DNA of 64,000 nt from NCBI RefSeq assembly GCF_013371215.1, contig NZ_JABWMH010000003.1, forward strand, positions 714,501 through 778,500. The letters are read 5' to 3'. Position numbers and translations under genes: made by a program. Numbering within the stretch: the stretch's first letter is position 1; each line of letters begins with the position of its first letter. The stretch comes from Parasphingorhabdus flavimaris (GTDB lineage: Bacteria; Pseudomonadota; Alphaproteobacteria; Sphingomonadales; Sphingomonadaceae). This document shows positions 19,831 through 28,976 of the stretch, piece after piece. The notes beneath the pieces were generated by a model, which saw nothing but the letters and a program-made list of their open reading frames with translations, was not told the origin of the DNA and ran no database searches.

Positions 19831-20604
19831 ATGGCCGAAGAGAACACAACACCAGACGGCGCGGCAAAGCCAGGCACGACAGGCGAGGGCAATCAGCCTG
19901 CGGCTGCTGTAGCGGCTGAAGCCAAAACCGGTGGCGCTCCCGATCGTCCAGCACGCGGTGGAAACCGTGGCGGCGGCGGTGGCAACCGCGACAACCGCGG
20001 CGGCGGTCGCGACAATCGTGGCGGCGGACGCAACAACAACCGTGGTGGCCGTGGCAACAATGACGGCGGCGAAGAGCTGATCGAGAAATTGGTCCACATC
20101 AACCGTGTTTCGAAGACTGTTAAGGGCGGTAAGCGCTTCGGTTTCGCAGCATTGGTCGTGGTTGGCGACGGCAAGGGCCGCGCCGGTTTCGGCAAGGGCA
20201 AGGCGCGTGAAGTGCCGGAAGCCATTACCAAGGCTACTGCTGCAGCGAAAAAGGCCATGGTTCGTGTGCCGCTTCGTGAAGGTCGTACCCTGCACCATGA
20301 CGGCACTGGCCAGTTTGGCGCCGGTAACGTGACTGTTCGTTCGGCACCTGCCGGTACCGGTATTATTGCTGGTGGCCCAATGCGTGCTGTTTTCGAAAGC
20401 CTCGGCGTTTCCGACGTTGTGACCAAGTCGAACGGTACAGCCAATCCTTACAACATGATCCGCGCGACTTTTGCCGCGCTAGCAGATCAGTCGAGCCCGA
20501 AAGCTGTTTCGCAGCGTCGCGGCAAGAAAGTTACTGACCTGCTCGCACGTGCTGGCGGTTCGGCTGCTGAAGTGGCAGCAGATGCTGCGGCAGTTACGGA
20601 GTAA
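19831..20604 (+). CDS. rpsE: 30S ribosomal protein S5, with RGG-rich N-terminal extension
   Basis: S5 lies at the mRNA entry and affects translational fidelity. The conserved core starts near residue 80 ([23 protein letters not shown]) and contains the [12 protein letters not shown] and [15 protein letters not shown] segments. The protein has 257 residues, against about 166 in E. coli. The first ~80 are an Ala-rich stretch followed by tandem [14 protein letters not shown] repeats at residues ~42-76. A short Ala-rich tail is also present. The ATG two bases after the rplR stop is the only good start. Confidence 0.97.
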   Translation: MAEENTTPDGAAKPGTTGEGNQPAAAVAAEAKTGGAPDRPARGGNRGGGGGNRDNRGGGRDNRGGGRNNNRGGRGNNDGGEELIEKLVHINRVSKTVKGGKRFGFAALVVVGDGKGRAGFGKGKAREVPEAITKATAAAKKAMVRVPLREGRTLHHDGTGQFGAGNVTVRSAPAGTGIIAGGPMRAVFESLGVSDVVTKSNGTANPYNMIRATFAALADQSSPKAVSQRRGKKVTDLLARAGGSAAEVAADAAAVTE

Positions 20605-20609
20605 TTTTG

Positions 20610-20789
20610 ATGGCTAAAATTAAAATCAAGCAGATCGGATCTCCGATCCGTCGTCCGGAATCGCAGCGCAAGACGCTGATCGGTCTCGGTCTCAACAAGA
20701 TGCACCGTGTTTCCGAACTGGAAGATACCCCTGAAGTCCGGGGTATGATCGGCAAAGTACATCATCTGGTGGAAGTTGTTGAAGGGTAA
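20610..20789 (+). CDS. rpmD: 50S ribosomal protein L30
   Basis: A 59-aa L30 ([15 protein letters not shown] ... [14 protein letters not shown]). The ATG at 20610 gives the canonical start; an in-frame TTG one codon earlier is not needed. It lies between rpsE and rplO, as in most bacteria. Confidence 0.97.
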   Translation: MAKIKIKQIGSPIRRPESQRKTLIGLGLNKMHRVSELEDTPEVRGMIGKVHHLVEVVEG

Positions 20790-20834
20790 CACCCGACACT
20801 TCCGTGCGAATAAAAGCGAAAGCGAGTACAAGAC

Positions 20835-21389
20835 ATGAAATTAAACGAACTTAAAGACAATGATGGCGCGCGCAAATCGCGCATGCGTATTGGCCGCGGC
20901 ATTGGCTCGGGCAAAGGCAAAACCGGCGGACGTGGCCAAAAAGGTCAGAAATCGCGCTCCGGTGTAGCTATCAAGGGCTTTGAAGGTGGCCAGATGCCAC
21001 TCCACATGCGTCTTCCAAAGCGCGGTTTCAACAACCCGTTCGGCACAGACTATGCGGAAGTGAACCTGGGCATGATCCAGAAATTCATCGACAGCAAGAG
21101 CCTCGACGGCAAAGGCACGATCGATCACGCGACTTTGAAAGCCGCTGGTCTGGCTCGTGGCGGCAAGGACGGCGTCCGTCTGCTGGCCAAGGGCGAATTG
21201 AAAGCCAAGATCACGATCGCCGTTGCAGGCGCTTCCAAAGCGGCTGTTGCAGCGGTTGAAAAAGCCGGCGGCAAGGTCGAAATTCTTCCAGCGGGTGGCG
21301 AACGCCGTCCCAAGGGCGAGAAAAAGGCTGTTGCTTCCAAGCCAGCCCGCGAGAAAAAAGCCGCTAACCGCGCGAAAAACAAAGATTGA
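20835..21389 (+). CDS. rplO: 50S ribosomal protein L15, with basic C-terminal tail
   Basis: A 184-aa L15, a late-assembly protein. The N-terminal glycine/arginine-rich [20 protein letters not shown] and the [12 protein letters not shown] segment are diagnostic. The last ~35 residues form a Lys/Ala/Arg-rich tail beyond the E. coli length of 144. A strong terminator follows within 10 bases of the stop. Confidence 0.97.
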   Translation: MKLNELKDNDGARKSRMRIGRGIGSGKGKTGGRGQKGQKSRSGVAIKGFEGGQMPLHMRLPKRGFNNPFGTDYAEVNLGMIQKFIDSKSLDGKGTIDHATLKAAGLARGGKDGVRLLAKGELKAKITIAVAGASKAAVAAVEKAGGKVEILPAGGERRPKGEKKAVASKPAREKKAANRAKNKD

Positions 21390-21395
21390 TCTTCG

Positions 21396-21424
21396 AGAGG
21401 CGCTAGTTTTAGCGCCTCTTTTTC
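21396..21424 (+). terminator. strong intrinsic terminator between rplO and secY
   Basis: AGAGGCGCTA (21396-21405), loop GTTT, TAGCGCCTCT (21410-21419) and then TTTTC make a perfect 10-bp stem with a four-base loop and a T-run. This splits the usual spc operon just before secY. Confidence 0.88.
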
Positions 21425-21588
21425 TGGCCCCTTGTTTTTGTCGGACTAACATCCGATATGGGGCGGGTTGCATAGCTTTATATCCAGCTATTCATCTCCG
21501 GAGATTGCACCATACGCAATAGTTGGAGATGGGCTTCTGCCCAGGCAGAGGCGCGTGGCAAACTAATTTTGGGGCAGGGAAGTCAAGC

Positions 21589-22962
21589 ATGGCATCAAGA
21601 GCCGATCAGGTCGCAGCCAATCTAAGCCTGGCGAAATTCGGGCAAGCTACCGAATTGCGCAAACGTATCTGGTTTACACTCGGTGCGCTCGTCATTTTCC
21701 GCCTGCTCAGCTTCGTACCGCTGCCGGGTGTGGATCCGGTCGTACTGGCTGATCTTTATGACCAGACCCGTGGCGGCGTTCTCGACATCTTCAACACTTT
21801 CTCTGGCGGTTCGCTGGAGCGGATGAGTCTGATCGCTCTGGGTGTGATGCCCTATATTACCGCGTCGATCGTGGTTCAGCTGGCCGCGGCCTTGTCGCCC
21901 ACGCTGGCCGCCATCAAGAAAGACGGCGAAGCAGGCCGCAAGAAACTCAATCAATATACCCGCTATGGTACGGTCGGCCTGACCGCCGTCCAGGGCTATT
22001 TCATCGCCGTCGGCCTGGAAAGCTTTGCGTCCCAGTCGGGGCTGCAGGCGGTCGTCGAACCCGGATATATGTTCCGCATCGGCGCGGTTATCAGTCTGGT
22101 CGGCGGAACGCTGTTCCTGATGTGGCTGGGTGAGCAGATCACCAGCCGCGGTATCGGCAACGGTATTTCCCTGATCATCATGGCCGGCATTGTCGCCCAG
22201 ATGCCTACGTTTGTCGGCAACCTGCTCGAAGGCAGCCGCAGCGGATCGTTTAGCCCGTTGCTGATCGTCGGTTTGATCGCGATGGTTGTCGGGCTGGTAT
22301 TGTTCATCTGTTTCATGGAGCGCGCGCAGCGTCGGGTTCTCATTCAATATCCCAAGCGCGCAACCCAGCACGGGGTTATGCAGGCCGATCGCAGCCATCT
22401 GCCGCTGAAGGTCAACACCGCCGGTGTTATCCCGCCGATTTTCGCATCTTCCTTGTTGTTGATGCCGCTGACGGTGAGCCAGTTTGCCGGCAACGCGACG
22501 GCAGGCGAATCCGCCTTTGGTGATTTTGTGATCACCCTCAACCAGTATCTCGCGCACGGCCAGCCGCTTTACATGGCGCTCTATGCGGCAGGGATCATCT
22601 TCTTCTGCTTCTTCTACACCGCGGTTGTCTTCAACCCGGAAGAGACCGCCGAGAATCTCAAGAAAAACGGCGGCTTCATTCCCGGCATTCGTCCGGGCAA
22701 GAATACGGCCGATTATCTGGATTATGTCCTCACCCGGATTACCGTGGTCGGTGCCGCCTATCTGGCGCTGGTCTGTGTTCTGCCGGAATATGTCATGGCG
22801 CAAACCAATCTGCCGATTTTCTTCCTTGGCGGAACAAGCCTGCTGATCATCGTCAACGTGACGGTCGATACGGTGACCCAGATCCAGAGCCACTTGCTGG
22901 CGCTGCAATATGGGGATTTGCTCAAGAAAGCGAAACTCAAGGGCGGTCGCCGTAGACGCTAG
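21589..22962 (+). CDS. secY: preprotein translocase channel subunit SecY
   Basis: A 457-aa inner-membrane protein with ten predicted helices, forming the Sec channel with SecE and SecG. Diagnostic segments are PGVDP near the start, the YITASIVVQLAAAL plug/TM2 region, GEQITSRGIGNGISLIIMAGI, and the cytosolic loop KKNGGFIPGIRPGKNTADYL. The ATG at 21589, after GGGGCAGGGA, gives the canonical MASRADQVAANLSL start. A longer in-frame ORF upstream starts within the leader and is not needed. The 165-base gap after the rplO terminator should contain a secY-adk promoter; none was assigned. Confidence 0.97.
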   Translation: MASRADQVAANLSLAKFGQATELRKRIWFTLGALVIFRLLSFVPLPGVDPVVLADLYDQTRGGVLDIFNTFSGGSLERMSLIALGVMPYITASIVVQLAAALSPTLAAIKKDGEAGRKKLNQYTRYGTVGLTAVQGYFIAVGLESFASQSGLQAVVEPGYMFRIGAVISLVGGTLFLMWLGEQITSRGIGNGISLIIMAGIVAQMPTFVGNLLEGSRSGSFSPLLIVGLIAMVVGLVLFICFMERAQRRVLIQYPKRATQHGVMQADRSHLPLKVNTAGVIPPIFASSLLLMPLTVSQFAGNATAGESAFGDFVITLNQYLAHGQPLYMALYAAGIIFFCFFYTAVVFNPEETAENLKKNGGFIPGIRPGKNTADYLDYVLTRITVVGAAYLALVCVLPEYVMAQTNLPIFFLGGTSLLIIVNVTVDTVTQIQSHLLALQYGDLLKKAKLKGGRRRR

Positions 22963-23017
22963 GGTCTGAACGCGCTAGTTCCAGATCAGAATCATTTCAC
23001 GACACAGGGGTTATTTC

Positions 23018-23665
23018 ATGGACATCATCTTGTTGGGACCTCCTGGTGCCGGGAAGGGTACCCAGGCTAGCCGTCTTGAAAATGAGCATGGCATGGTACA
23101 ATTATCCACCGGCGACATGCTGCGGGCAGCGGTAAAGGCGGGTACAGAAGTGGGCCTGAAGGCCAAGGCACTGATGGATGCTGGCGAACTGGTTCCTGAC
23201 GAAGTGGTCTCGGGCATCATTGGTGACAAGCTCGACGAGCTCGGTCCCGACAAAGGCGTGATCTTTGACGGTTATCCCCGGACGGCGGCGCAAGCGGCGT
23301 CGCTCGACGAAATCCTGGCGGCAAGAAACCGTTCGCTATCCTATGTGATCGAACTGGCGGTCGACGAAGATGCTCTGGTCGAACGCATCGTTGGCCGGTT
23401 CACCTGCGGCAATTGCGGGGAAGGCTATCACGACACGTTCAAGCAGCCCGCCAAGGAAGGCGTCTGCGATGTCTGCGGCTCGACCGAATTCAAACGGCGC
23501 CCGGACGACAATGAAGATACCGTCCGCACCCGGATGCAGGAATATCGCGCCAAGACAGCGCCGATCCTGCCGATCTACGAAGCGCGCGGCATCGTGCGCA
23601 AGGTTAACGGCATGGGCAGCATGACGGAAGTCAATGACGCGATCGAGGCGGTTCTTTCGCTCTAG
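23018..23665 (+). CDS. adk: adenylate kinase, zinc-type lid
   Basis: A 215-aa enzyme interconverting ATP + AMP and 2 ADP. The P-loop GPPGAGKGTQ, the STGDMLR AMP site and the FDGYPRT motif are present. The lid domain carries four cysteines (CGNC ... CDVC, residues ~130-155), so it should bind structural zinc, unlike E. coli Adk. It is 55 bases after secY, the usual pairing. Confidence 0.97.
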   Translation: MDIILLGPPGAGKGTQASRLENEHGMVQLSTGDMLRAAVKAGTEVGLKAKALMDAGELVPDEVVSGIIGDKLDELGPDKGVIFDGYPRTAAQAASLDEILAARNRSLSYVIELAVDEDALVERIVGRFTCGNCGEGYHDTFKQPAKEGVCDVCGSTEFKRRPDDNEDTVRTRMQEYRAKTAPILPIYEARGIVRKVNGMGSMTEVNDAIEAVLSL

Positions 23666-23689
23666 GCGGTTTTCACAGGAGGCATGGCG

Positions 23690-24322
23690 ATGATCAAGCA
23701 GGCAAACCGGATCTTTCTGGCGATAGCCGCGCTGACGGCCATGACCAGCGCCCGGGCCGAAGTAACCAATAGCGCCGACAACGGCTTCACGGTCCAGCAT
23801 CAGACGGTCATTGCCGGCGACAGCGAAGCGGTCTGGAAGGCGATGGTCATGCCTTCGCGCTACTGGAACGGTGACCACAGCTGGTCCGGCAATGCCGAGA
23901 ATTTCTATCTGATCCCTCAGGCGGGCGGCTGTTTCTGCGAGCTGATCCGCACGACCGCGGATGACAATATCAAATCCTCCGAGGGCAGCGTTCAGCATAT
24001 GCGCGTGATTTACGCCCATGAAAACAAGATGCTCCGTCTTTCCGGCGCGCTCGGGCCTTTGCAGGGTGAAGCGGTAACCGGGACATTGACGATGCAGCTG
24101 CAGCCGCAAGGCGAGACCACGGTAGCGCGGTTCACCTACAAGGTTGGCGGCTATATGGAATTTCCTGTCGACGAGATTGCTCCCGCCGTGGATTCGGTGA
24201 TCGGAGAACAGCTTTCGCGCCTGTCTGCCCTGTTCGCAGACGCTGCCAATGCTGAGCCCGGCGCGCCGGAGGATGGCGGCGATGCAGCAGGCGATGGTCC
24301 GGCAGACGACGACCAGAACTGA
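23690..24322 (+). CDS. exported SRPBCC/START-like protein
   Basis: A 210-aa protein with a signal peptide (cleavage after residue ~22, SARA-EV). A polyketide-cyclase/SRPBCC-like fold is suggested by the segments IAGDSEAVWKAMVMPSRYWNGDHSWSG and AVTGTLTMQLQPQGE. The last ~25 residues are an Asp/Gly/Ala-rich acidic tail. The ATG at 23690 is seven bases after AGGAGG; another ATG at 23684 is too close to that site. It is likely periplasmic, and its ligand and role are unknown. It begins the non-ribosomal block between adk and rpsM. Confidence 0.7.
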   Translation: MIKQANRIFLAIAALTAMTSARAEVTNSADNGFTVQHQTVIAGDSEAVWKAMVMPSRYWNGDHSWSGNAENFYLIPQAGGCFCELIRTTADDNIKSSEGSVQHMRVIYAHENKMLRLSGALGPLQGEAVTGTLTMQLQPQGETTVARFTYKVGGYMEFPVDEIAPAVDSVIGEQLSRLSALFADAANAEPGAPEDGGDAAGDGPADDDQN

Positions 24323-24454
24323 TTCCTTCCTGATGTCTGGGGGTTTACAACCCGGCCTAATAGTTGAATGGTAGTTTCATGGTTGCTGCCGGTGTGAGGA
24401 GATCGCCAGTGATGTTCGGGTCGTGCTGATATTCACTTTCCAGGGGGTTAGACT

Positions 24455-25810
24455 ATGGCTGTATCCGATCATGTAGATTTTCCGACATTCATGGAGGGCG
24501 TCAAGAAGCGCAATCCGGGCCAGCCTGAATTTGTTCAGGCGGTGCAGGAAGTCGCGATGGACATTTTCGATTTCATCGAAGACAAAGAAGCATATCATAC
24601 AGCTCAGATTTTGCGGCGCATCGCCGAACCCGACCGGGTCGTATCGTTCCGGGTCTGCTGGGAAGACGACAATCACAATGTCCGTGTCCAGCGCGGTTTC
24701 CGGATCCAGAATAACAACGCGATCGGCCCCTATAAAGGCGGCATCCGTTTCCACCCGAGCGTGACCGAAAGCGTGCTGAAATTTCTGGCGTTTGAACAGA
24801 CTTTCAAAAACTCGCTGACCGGACTGCCCATGGGCGGCGGCAAGGGCGGCGCGAACTTCAACCCCAAGGGAAAATCCGACGGAGAAGTCATGCGCTTCTG
24901 CCAGTCCTTCATGACCGAACTATATCGTCATATCGGTCCGGACACGGATGTTCCTGCCGGCGATATCGGCGTCGGCGGCCGCGAGATCGGCTATATGTTC
25001 GGCCAGTACAAGCGCATCACCAACCGCTGGGAAGGCGTGCTGACCGGCAAAGGCATCGAATATGGCGGGTCGCAGATGCGTCCCGAAGCAACCGGCTATG
25101 GCGCGGTTTATTTCATGGAAAACATGCTCAAGCATCGCAACGACGCGATCGCTGGCAAGACCGCGGTTATTTCCGGTTCGGGCAACGTTGCTACCCACGC
25201 AGCGGAGCAGATTACCAAGCAGGGCGGCAAGGTCCTCACGCTCTCCGACAGCGGCGGCTTCATCCACGATCCTGACGGTATCGACCAGGAGAAGATCGAC
25301 TGGGTCAAGCATCACAAGACGCATACCAGAGGCCGGATCAGCGAATATGCCGATCATTTCACCGGCGCATCCTATCACGAAGGCGCACGCCCCTGGAGCG
25401 TACCATGCGATCTGGCATTGCCATGCGCCACCCAGAATGAACTGAACGAAACGGAAGCCAAGGAACTGGTCGCCAATGGCGTGATGGCAGTGTCCGAAGG
25501 CGCGAACATGCCGACCACGCTGGAAGGTGTTCATGTCTTCCACGATGCCAAGATCATGTACGGTCCGGGCAAAGCGGCCAATGCCGGCGGTGTGGCTGTG
25601 TCAGGGCTCGAAATGAGCCAGAATGCGGAGCGGATCAGCTGGAACCACGCGCGGCTTGGCGAGATGCTCACCGATCTGATGGAAGGCATCCACGGCAAAT
25701 GCGTCGAATATGGTGATCAGGGCGATGGCTATGTCGACTATGTGAAGGGCGCCAATATCGCGGGCTTCAAGAAAGTCGCCGATGCCATGCTTGCTTATGG
25801 TGTCGTCTAG
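24455..25810 (+). CDS. gdhA: glutamate dehydrogenase, NADP-type
   Basis: A 451-aa hexameric enzyme that aminates 2-oxoglutarate to glutamate. The substrate segment GGGKGGANFNPKGKSD contains the catalytic Lys, and DVPAGDIGVGGREIGY holds the catalytic Asp. A Rossmann motif (SGSGNVATHAAEQ) follows. The length and the VSFRVCWEDDNHNVRVQRGFR start match the NADP-specific E. coli GdhA group. It is an ammonium-assimilation gene and is unrelated to the ribosomal genes around it. Confidence 0.95.
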   Translation: MAVSDHVDFPTFMEGVKKRNPGQPEFVQAVQEVAMDIFDFIEDKEAYHTAQILRRIAEPDRVVSFRVCWEDDNHNVRVQRGFRIQNNNAIGPYKGGIRFHPSVTESVLKFLAFEQTFKNSLTGLPMGGGKGGANFNPKGKSDGEVMRFCQSFMTELYRHIGPDTDVPAGDIGVGGREIGYMFGQYKRITNRWEGVLTGKGIEYGGSQMRPEATGYGAVYFMENMLKHRNDAIAGKTAVISGSGNVATHAAEQITKQGGKVLTLSDSGGFIHDPDGIDQEKIDWVKHHKTHTRGRISEYADHFTGASYHEGARPWSVPCDLALPCATQNELNETEAKELVANGVMAVSEGANMPTTLEGVHVFHDAKIMYGPGKAANAGGVAVSGLEMSQNAERISWNHARLGEMLTDLMEGIHGKCVEYGDQGDGYVDYVKGANIAGFKKVADAMLAYGVV

Positions 25811-25828
25811 ACCATAATTATCTTGCGC

Positions 25829-25866
25829 AAAAAAGCGCCATCGGCCAAATCATCGGCCGATGGCGC
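25829..25866. repeat. 12-bp perfect inverted repeat spanning the rimB start codon
   Basis: GCGCCATCGGCC (25835-25846), loop AAATCATC, GGCCGATGGCGC (25855-25866). The ATG at 25860 lies inside the right arm. On the minus strand the stem is followed by six T (25834-25829), so it also has the form of a minus-strand intrinsic terminator, although no minus-strand gene enters it. Confidence 0.75.
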
Positions 25867-26339
25867 AAGCACAAAACCCTAAAGCGAAACGGCTTCCTAA
25901 GAAACTCAAGGAGCCGTGCGAAATCGGTTGGTGCGAGCTGATTGACATCCCCGGTCTGGGGGTCGTGAATCTTCACGCCAAGGTCGATACCGGAGCAGCG
26001 ACCTCTTCGCTCCACGCCACCCGGATCAAGCCATTTGAAAAAGATGGCCAGCAATTTGTGAAATTTACCATCCCCATGGGGTCGGGGATTGCCGATCACC
26101 AATGCGAGGCGCGGGTCTATGGCCAGCGCAGAATTAAGAGTAGCAATGGTGTCATGCAAACCCGTTATGTGATAGAGACAGTCATGAAGCTCGGACCACT
26201 GGAGTGGCTCGGGCATATGACACTTGCAAATCGGCAGTCGATGATATTTCCGGTCCTGATCGGACGCAGGGCACTGAAGCGGGGATTTCTCGTCAACAGT
26301 GCCAAGCGCTGGATGCTGGGCCGGCACGAAGAAAGATAA
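25860..26339 (+). CDS. RimB-like ATP-dependent zinc protease family protein
   Basis: A 159-aa protein of the PF05618 family, a retropepsin-like fold despite the 'zinc protease' name. The key aspartate motif is KVDTGAATSSLHA at residues ~40-52, and FPVLIGRRALKRGFLV is the conserved second half. In Pseudomonas the relative RimB acts with RimA and RimK to process poly-glutamate tails on ribosomal protein S6. It lies three bases before rimK, supporting the same pathway. No Shine-Dalgarno is visible before the ATG, which sits in a hairpin. Confidence 0.85.
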   Translation: MAQAQNPKAKRLPKKLKEPCEIGWCELIDIPGLGVVNLHAKVDTGAATSSLHATRIKPFEKDGQQFVKFTIPMGSGIADHQCEARVYGQRRIKSSNGVMQTRYVIETVMKLGPLEWLGHMTLANRQSMIFPVLIGRRALKRGFLVNSAKRWMLGRHEER

Positions 26340-26342
26340 TTT

Positions 26343-27248
26343 ATGAAGATCGCCATGCTCGCGCGAAACCCGAATCTCTACTCGCACAAACGACTGGTGC
26401 AGGCAGCAGAAGAACGGGGGCATACGCTCGATATATTGAATACCACCCGCTGCACGGTGAATATCGCCAGTCACCGGCCGACCATCACCTATGATGGTCA
26501 CAGGCTTGAAGGCTATGAAGCGGTTATTCCGCGGATCGGCGCGTCGATCACCAACTATGGCACCGCGGTGCTGCGCCAGTTTGAAATGGCCGGTGTCTGG
26601 CCGCTCAACGAAAGCGTCGCCATTGGCCGCAGCCGCGACAAGCTGCGCTCGATGCAGATATTGTCCAAATATGGACTCGGTCTGCCGCTGACGGCCTATG
26701 CCAACGATCCGAAACAGGCCGAAGAGATTATCAAGGCGGTCAACGGCCCGCCGGTGGTGATCAAGCTGCTGGAAGGCACGCAAGGCATTGGCGTGGTTCT
26801 CGCCGAGACGATGTCGAGCGCCAAGTCGGTGATCGAGGCCTTTCGCGGTGCCAATGTGAACATATTGGTGCAGGAATTCATCAAGGAAGCCGGCGGCACC
26901 GATATCCGGGCGCTGGTCGTCGGCGGCAAGGTGGTCGCCGCCATGAAGCGCACCGGTGCGCCGGACGATTTCCGCTCCAACCTGCATCGCGGCGGCAGCG
27001 CCCAGATCGTCAAGATCACGCCCGAGGAGCGGTCAACCGCCTTGCGCGCGGCCAAGCATATGGGGCTGAATGTCTGCGGCGTCGACATGTTGCGGTCCAA
27101 TCACGGTCCTGTGATCATGGAAGTGAACAGCTCGCCCGGTCTCGAAGGCATCGAGAATGCCACCGGCAAGGATGTCGCGGGCCAGATTATCGAATTTATC
27201 GAGAAAAATGCCAAGCCCGGGAAGACCAAGACGCGCGGGCAGGGGTGA
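26343..27248 (+). CDS. rimK: RimK-type ATP-grasp glutamate ligase
   Basis: A 301-aa ATP-grasp enzyme. The N-terminal domain starts [25 protein letters not shown]. The ATP-grasp core shows [18 protein letters not shown] (nucleotide-binding Lys and glycine-rich loop), [18 protein letters not shown] and the metal-binding [13 protein letters not shown]. RimK adds glutamates to the C-terminus of ribosomal protein S6. It is co-transcribed with the rimB-like gene, and its location inside the ribosomal cluster is consistent with a ribosomal substrate. Confidence 0.93.
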   Translation: MKIAMLARNPNLYSHKRLVQAAEERGHTLDILNTTRCTVNIASHRPTITYDGHRLEGYEAVIPRIGASITNYGTAVLRQFEMAGVWPLNESVAIGRSRDKLRSMQILSKYGLGLPLTAYANDPKQAEEIIKAVNGPPVVIKLLEGTQGIGVVLAETMSSAKSVIEAFRGANVNILVQEFIKEAGGTDIRALVVGGKVVAAMKRTGAPDDFRSNLHRGGSAQIVKITPEERSTALRAAKHMGLNVCGVDMLRSNHGPVIMEVNSSPGLEGIENATGKDVAGQIIEFIEKNAKPGKTKTRGQG

Positions 27249-27397
27249 TGGCTATGCCGGGCGATGCTGCATAATGCAGGTCCGTCCGGCACAGGCAGGC
27301 GCTTGATTGGCGGAGGCGGTCCCGGGCGGGATATCATTCGCTGTCGGCACGAGCCTCAAGCGTTTGCATTCTGTTGGCGCAAAGCCCGTTAGCTGAT

Positions 27398-28450
27398 CTA
27401 GATCACTTCATCCTCGTCCAGCAGCTGGTTGCTGGTGATCGCGTCCTCGATTTTCTCGAGCCGCTCTCCGACCGTATCGAAAATCCGCACCTCGGCGATG
27501 TGGAGCAGGGCGTCGCCCTGGTTGACGACCGGCAGATTGCTGTGGCCGATGACGATCCCGTCGACCGGGGAGAGTATGGCTTCTTCGCCGTCGCCGAAAA
27601 TATCGCTGATGCAGGCGACCATGTCGCCCTTGTGGACCTTGCTGCCGGACGGCGAGATCATGCGACAGATGCCGCCCCGCGTCGAGCGCAGCCACACCGT
27701 GCGGGTGGCCTGGGCGGGTGGTACCCCGCGCTTGCCGAGCCGCTTGGTGTCGATCATCCCGAGTTTTTTCAGCACCCGCAAGATACCGTTGACTCCGGTC
27801 AGGACGGAAAACTCGTCGAACCGCAGCGCTTCTCCGGCTTCCATGAGCAGCATGTCGACACCGGCTTCCCTCGCCAGCGCGCGCAGCGAGCCGGGGCGCA
27901 GCTCCGCTTCGATAACCACCGGCGGCCCGAATTCGAGAGCCAGTTCCCTGAGTTCCGGATTGCCCGAGGCGATCCGGATCTGTGGCAGGTTATAACGGTG
28001 CTGCGCGGCACTGTGGATGTCGATGCCCAGAGAGCAATGATCGATAATCTCGGTCGAGAAAATATTGGCCAGTTGCGATGCGAGCGAGCCTTTCTCGGTG
28101 CCCGGGAAGGACCGGTTGAGATCGCGGCGGTCGGGCAGGTAGCGGCTGTGGGTGATAAAGCCGAACATATTGACGACCGGCACGAATATCACCGTGCCGG
28201 ACATGCGGCCCGGATGGAGTTTCTTCATCACCCGCCGGATGATCTCGGTGCCGATGATTTCATCGCCGTGGATCGCCGCGCTGACAAAGATCGTAGGGCC
28301 GGTGCGCTTGCCGTGAAACACGCGCACTTCCATATTGGCCTGCATGCCGGCGGAAAGGTCGCTGATCGGAATCGCGATGTCGCCGGTCTTGCCCGGAGCT
28401 ATTCTGGTGCCGCTAATCTCGAAAAGATCATATTTGTTACGGATGGTCAA
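27398..28450 (-). CDS. succinylglutamate desuccinylase/aspartoacylase-family zinc deacylase
   Basis: About 350 aa of the AstE/ASPA M14-like fold. Zinc ligands are visible in SAAIHGDEIIGTE (His, Glu) and in the later DIHSAAQHR (His). A C-terminal barrel-sandwich-like region (GSKVHKGDMVACI) is typical of the subgroup that lies beside rimK in many marine bacteria. The reaction is probably hydrolysis of an N-acyl amino acid or amide bond. There is no in-frame ATG near the expected start. I propose the TTG at 28450, after GGGGGCAAG, which matches family length; the frame stays open to 28561. It is convergent with rimK. Confidence 0.85.
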   Translation of the reverse strand: MTIRNKYDLFEISGTRIAPGKTGDIAIPISDLSAGMQANMEVRVFHGKRTGPTIFVSAAIHGDEIIGTEIIRRVMKKLHPGRMSGTVIFVPVVNMFGFITHSRYLPDRRDLNRSFPGTEKGSLASQLANIFSTEIIDHCSLGIDIHSAAQHRYNLPQIRIASGNPELRELALEFGPPVVIEAELRPGSLRALAREAGVDMLLMEAGEALRFDEFSVLTGVNGILRVLKKLGMIDTKRLGKRGVPPAQATRTVWLRSTRGGICRMISPSGSKVHKGDMVACISDIFGDGEEAILSPVDGIVIGHSNLPVVNQGDALLHIAEVRIFDTVGERLEKIEDAITSNQLLDEDEVI

Positions 28451-28976
28451 ACTTGCCCCCAATCTGTCCCATTCTATTCCGAGCGTCCCGCTGGTTTTGC
28501 AAGGTAAAAGAGGCTGCAGGGCAGGCGGCACGCATTTCGATATGATGGTGAACCGGGTCAAATCGACCTATGCATCGTTGGCGCTGCACCTCGGCCGAAT
28601 GCAATTTCGGTCGGGATGGCTTTGTAGGCCATTTCTTTTGCGACGCTATTGCGCTTTCCGGGACGAAATATAACGGGGTGGGTGACCTCGCACCCTTCGG
28701 CACCGCCCGCCTGGCAATGTTTATTGCAATAATTGCCGAGCAACTTGTTATAGAAGGATAAAAGCAAACATCATTTTCTTAAGATTTGATGATCGCGTCA
28801 TTCCTGCGCTTGACAGCGCGCGCGACTCCTCCTACTTCACAGCTATTCGAAATCCAACACAACCGGCAGCGCCCTTCGTGCGTCCGCTGGTTTTGTGCGT
28901 TTTGGGTGTGTTTTTAACGACTTGGCTATGAGATAGGTGCCGGCGAATCGGTCCCTGTGGAGCATGGAGAAAAATA
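28451..28976 (+). other. intergenic region carrying the alpha-operon leader
   Basis: Apart from a possible N-terminal extension of the deacylase on the minus strand (to 28561), no gene is convincing. The right part holds the promoter at 28810-28838. It is followed by a leader of about 135 bases with a short CAGCG/CGCTG stem (near 28868-28891) and T-rich tracts (near 28890-28917), a possible attenuator. Nothing else was recognised. Confidence 0.5.
28810..28838 (+). promoter_or_regulatory. sigma-70-type promoter of the alpha operon
   Basis: A perfect TTGACA (28810-28815), a 17-base spacer and TACTTC (28833-28838), about 140 bases before rpsM. It explains how rpsM-rpsK-rpoA-rplQ can be expressed although they are separated from the spc genes by five unrelated genes. 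Confidence 0.7.

Noticed and set aside
19960-20080. Possible tandem DNA repeat or CRISPR-like array
   Set aside because: The periodicity encodes the RGG/NRGGG stretch of ribosomal protein S5; spacers are not unique and the frame is open. No CRISPR array was found in the window.
21622-22908. 428-codon minus-strand ORF opposite secY
   Set aside because: Shadow of SecY; very rich in Gln, Asp, His and Arg, with no recognisable domain.
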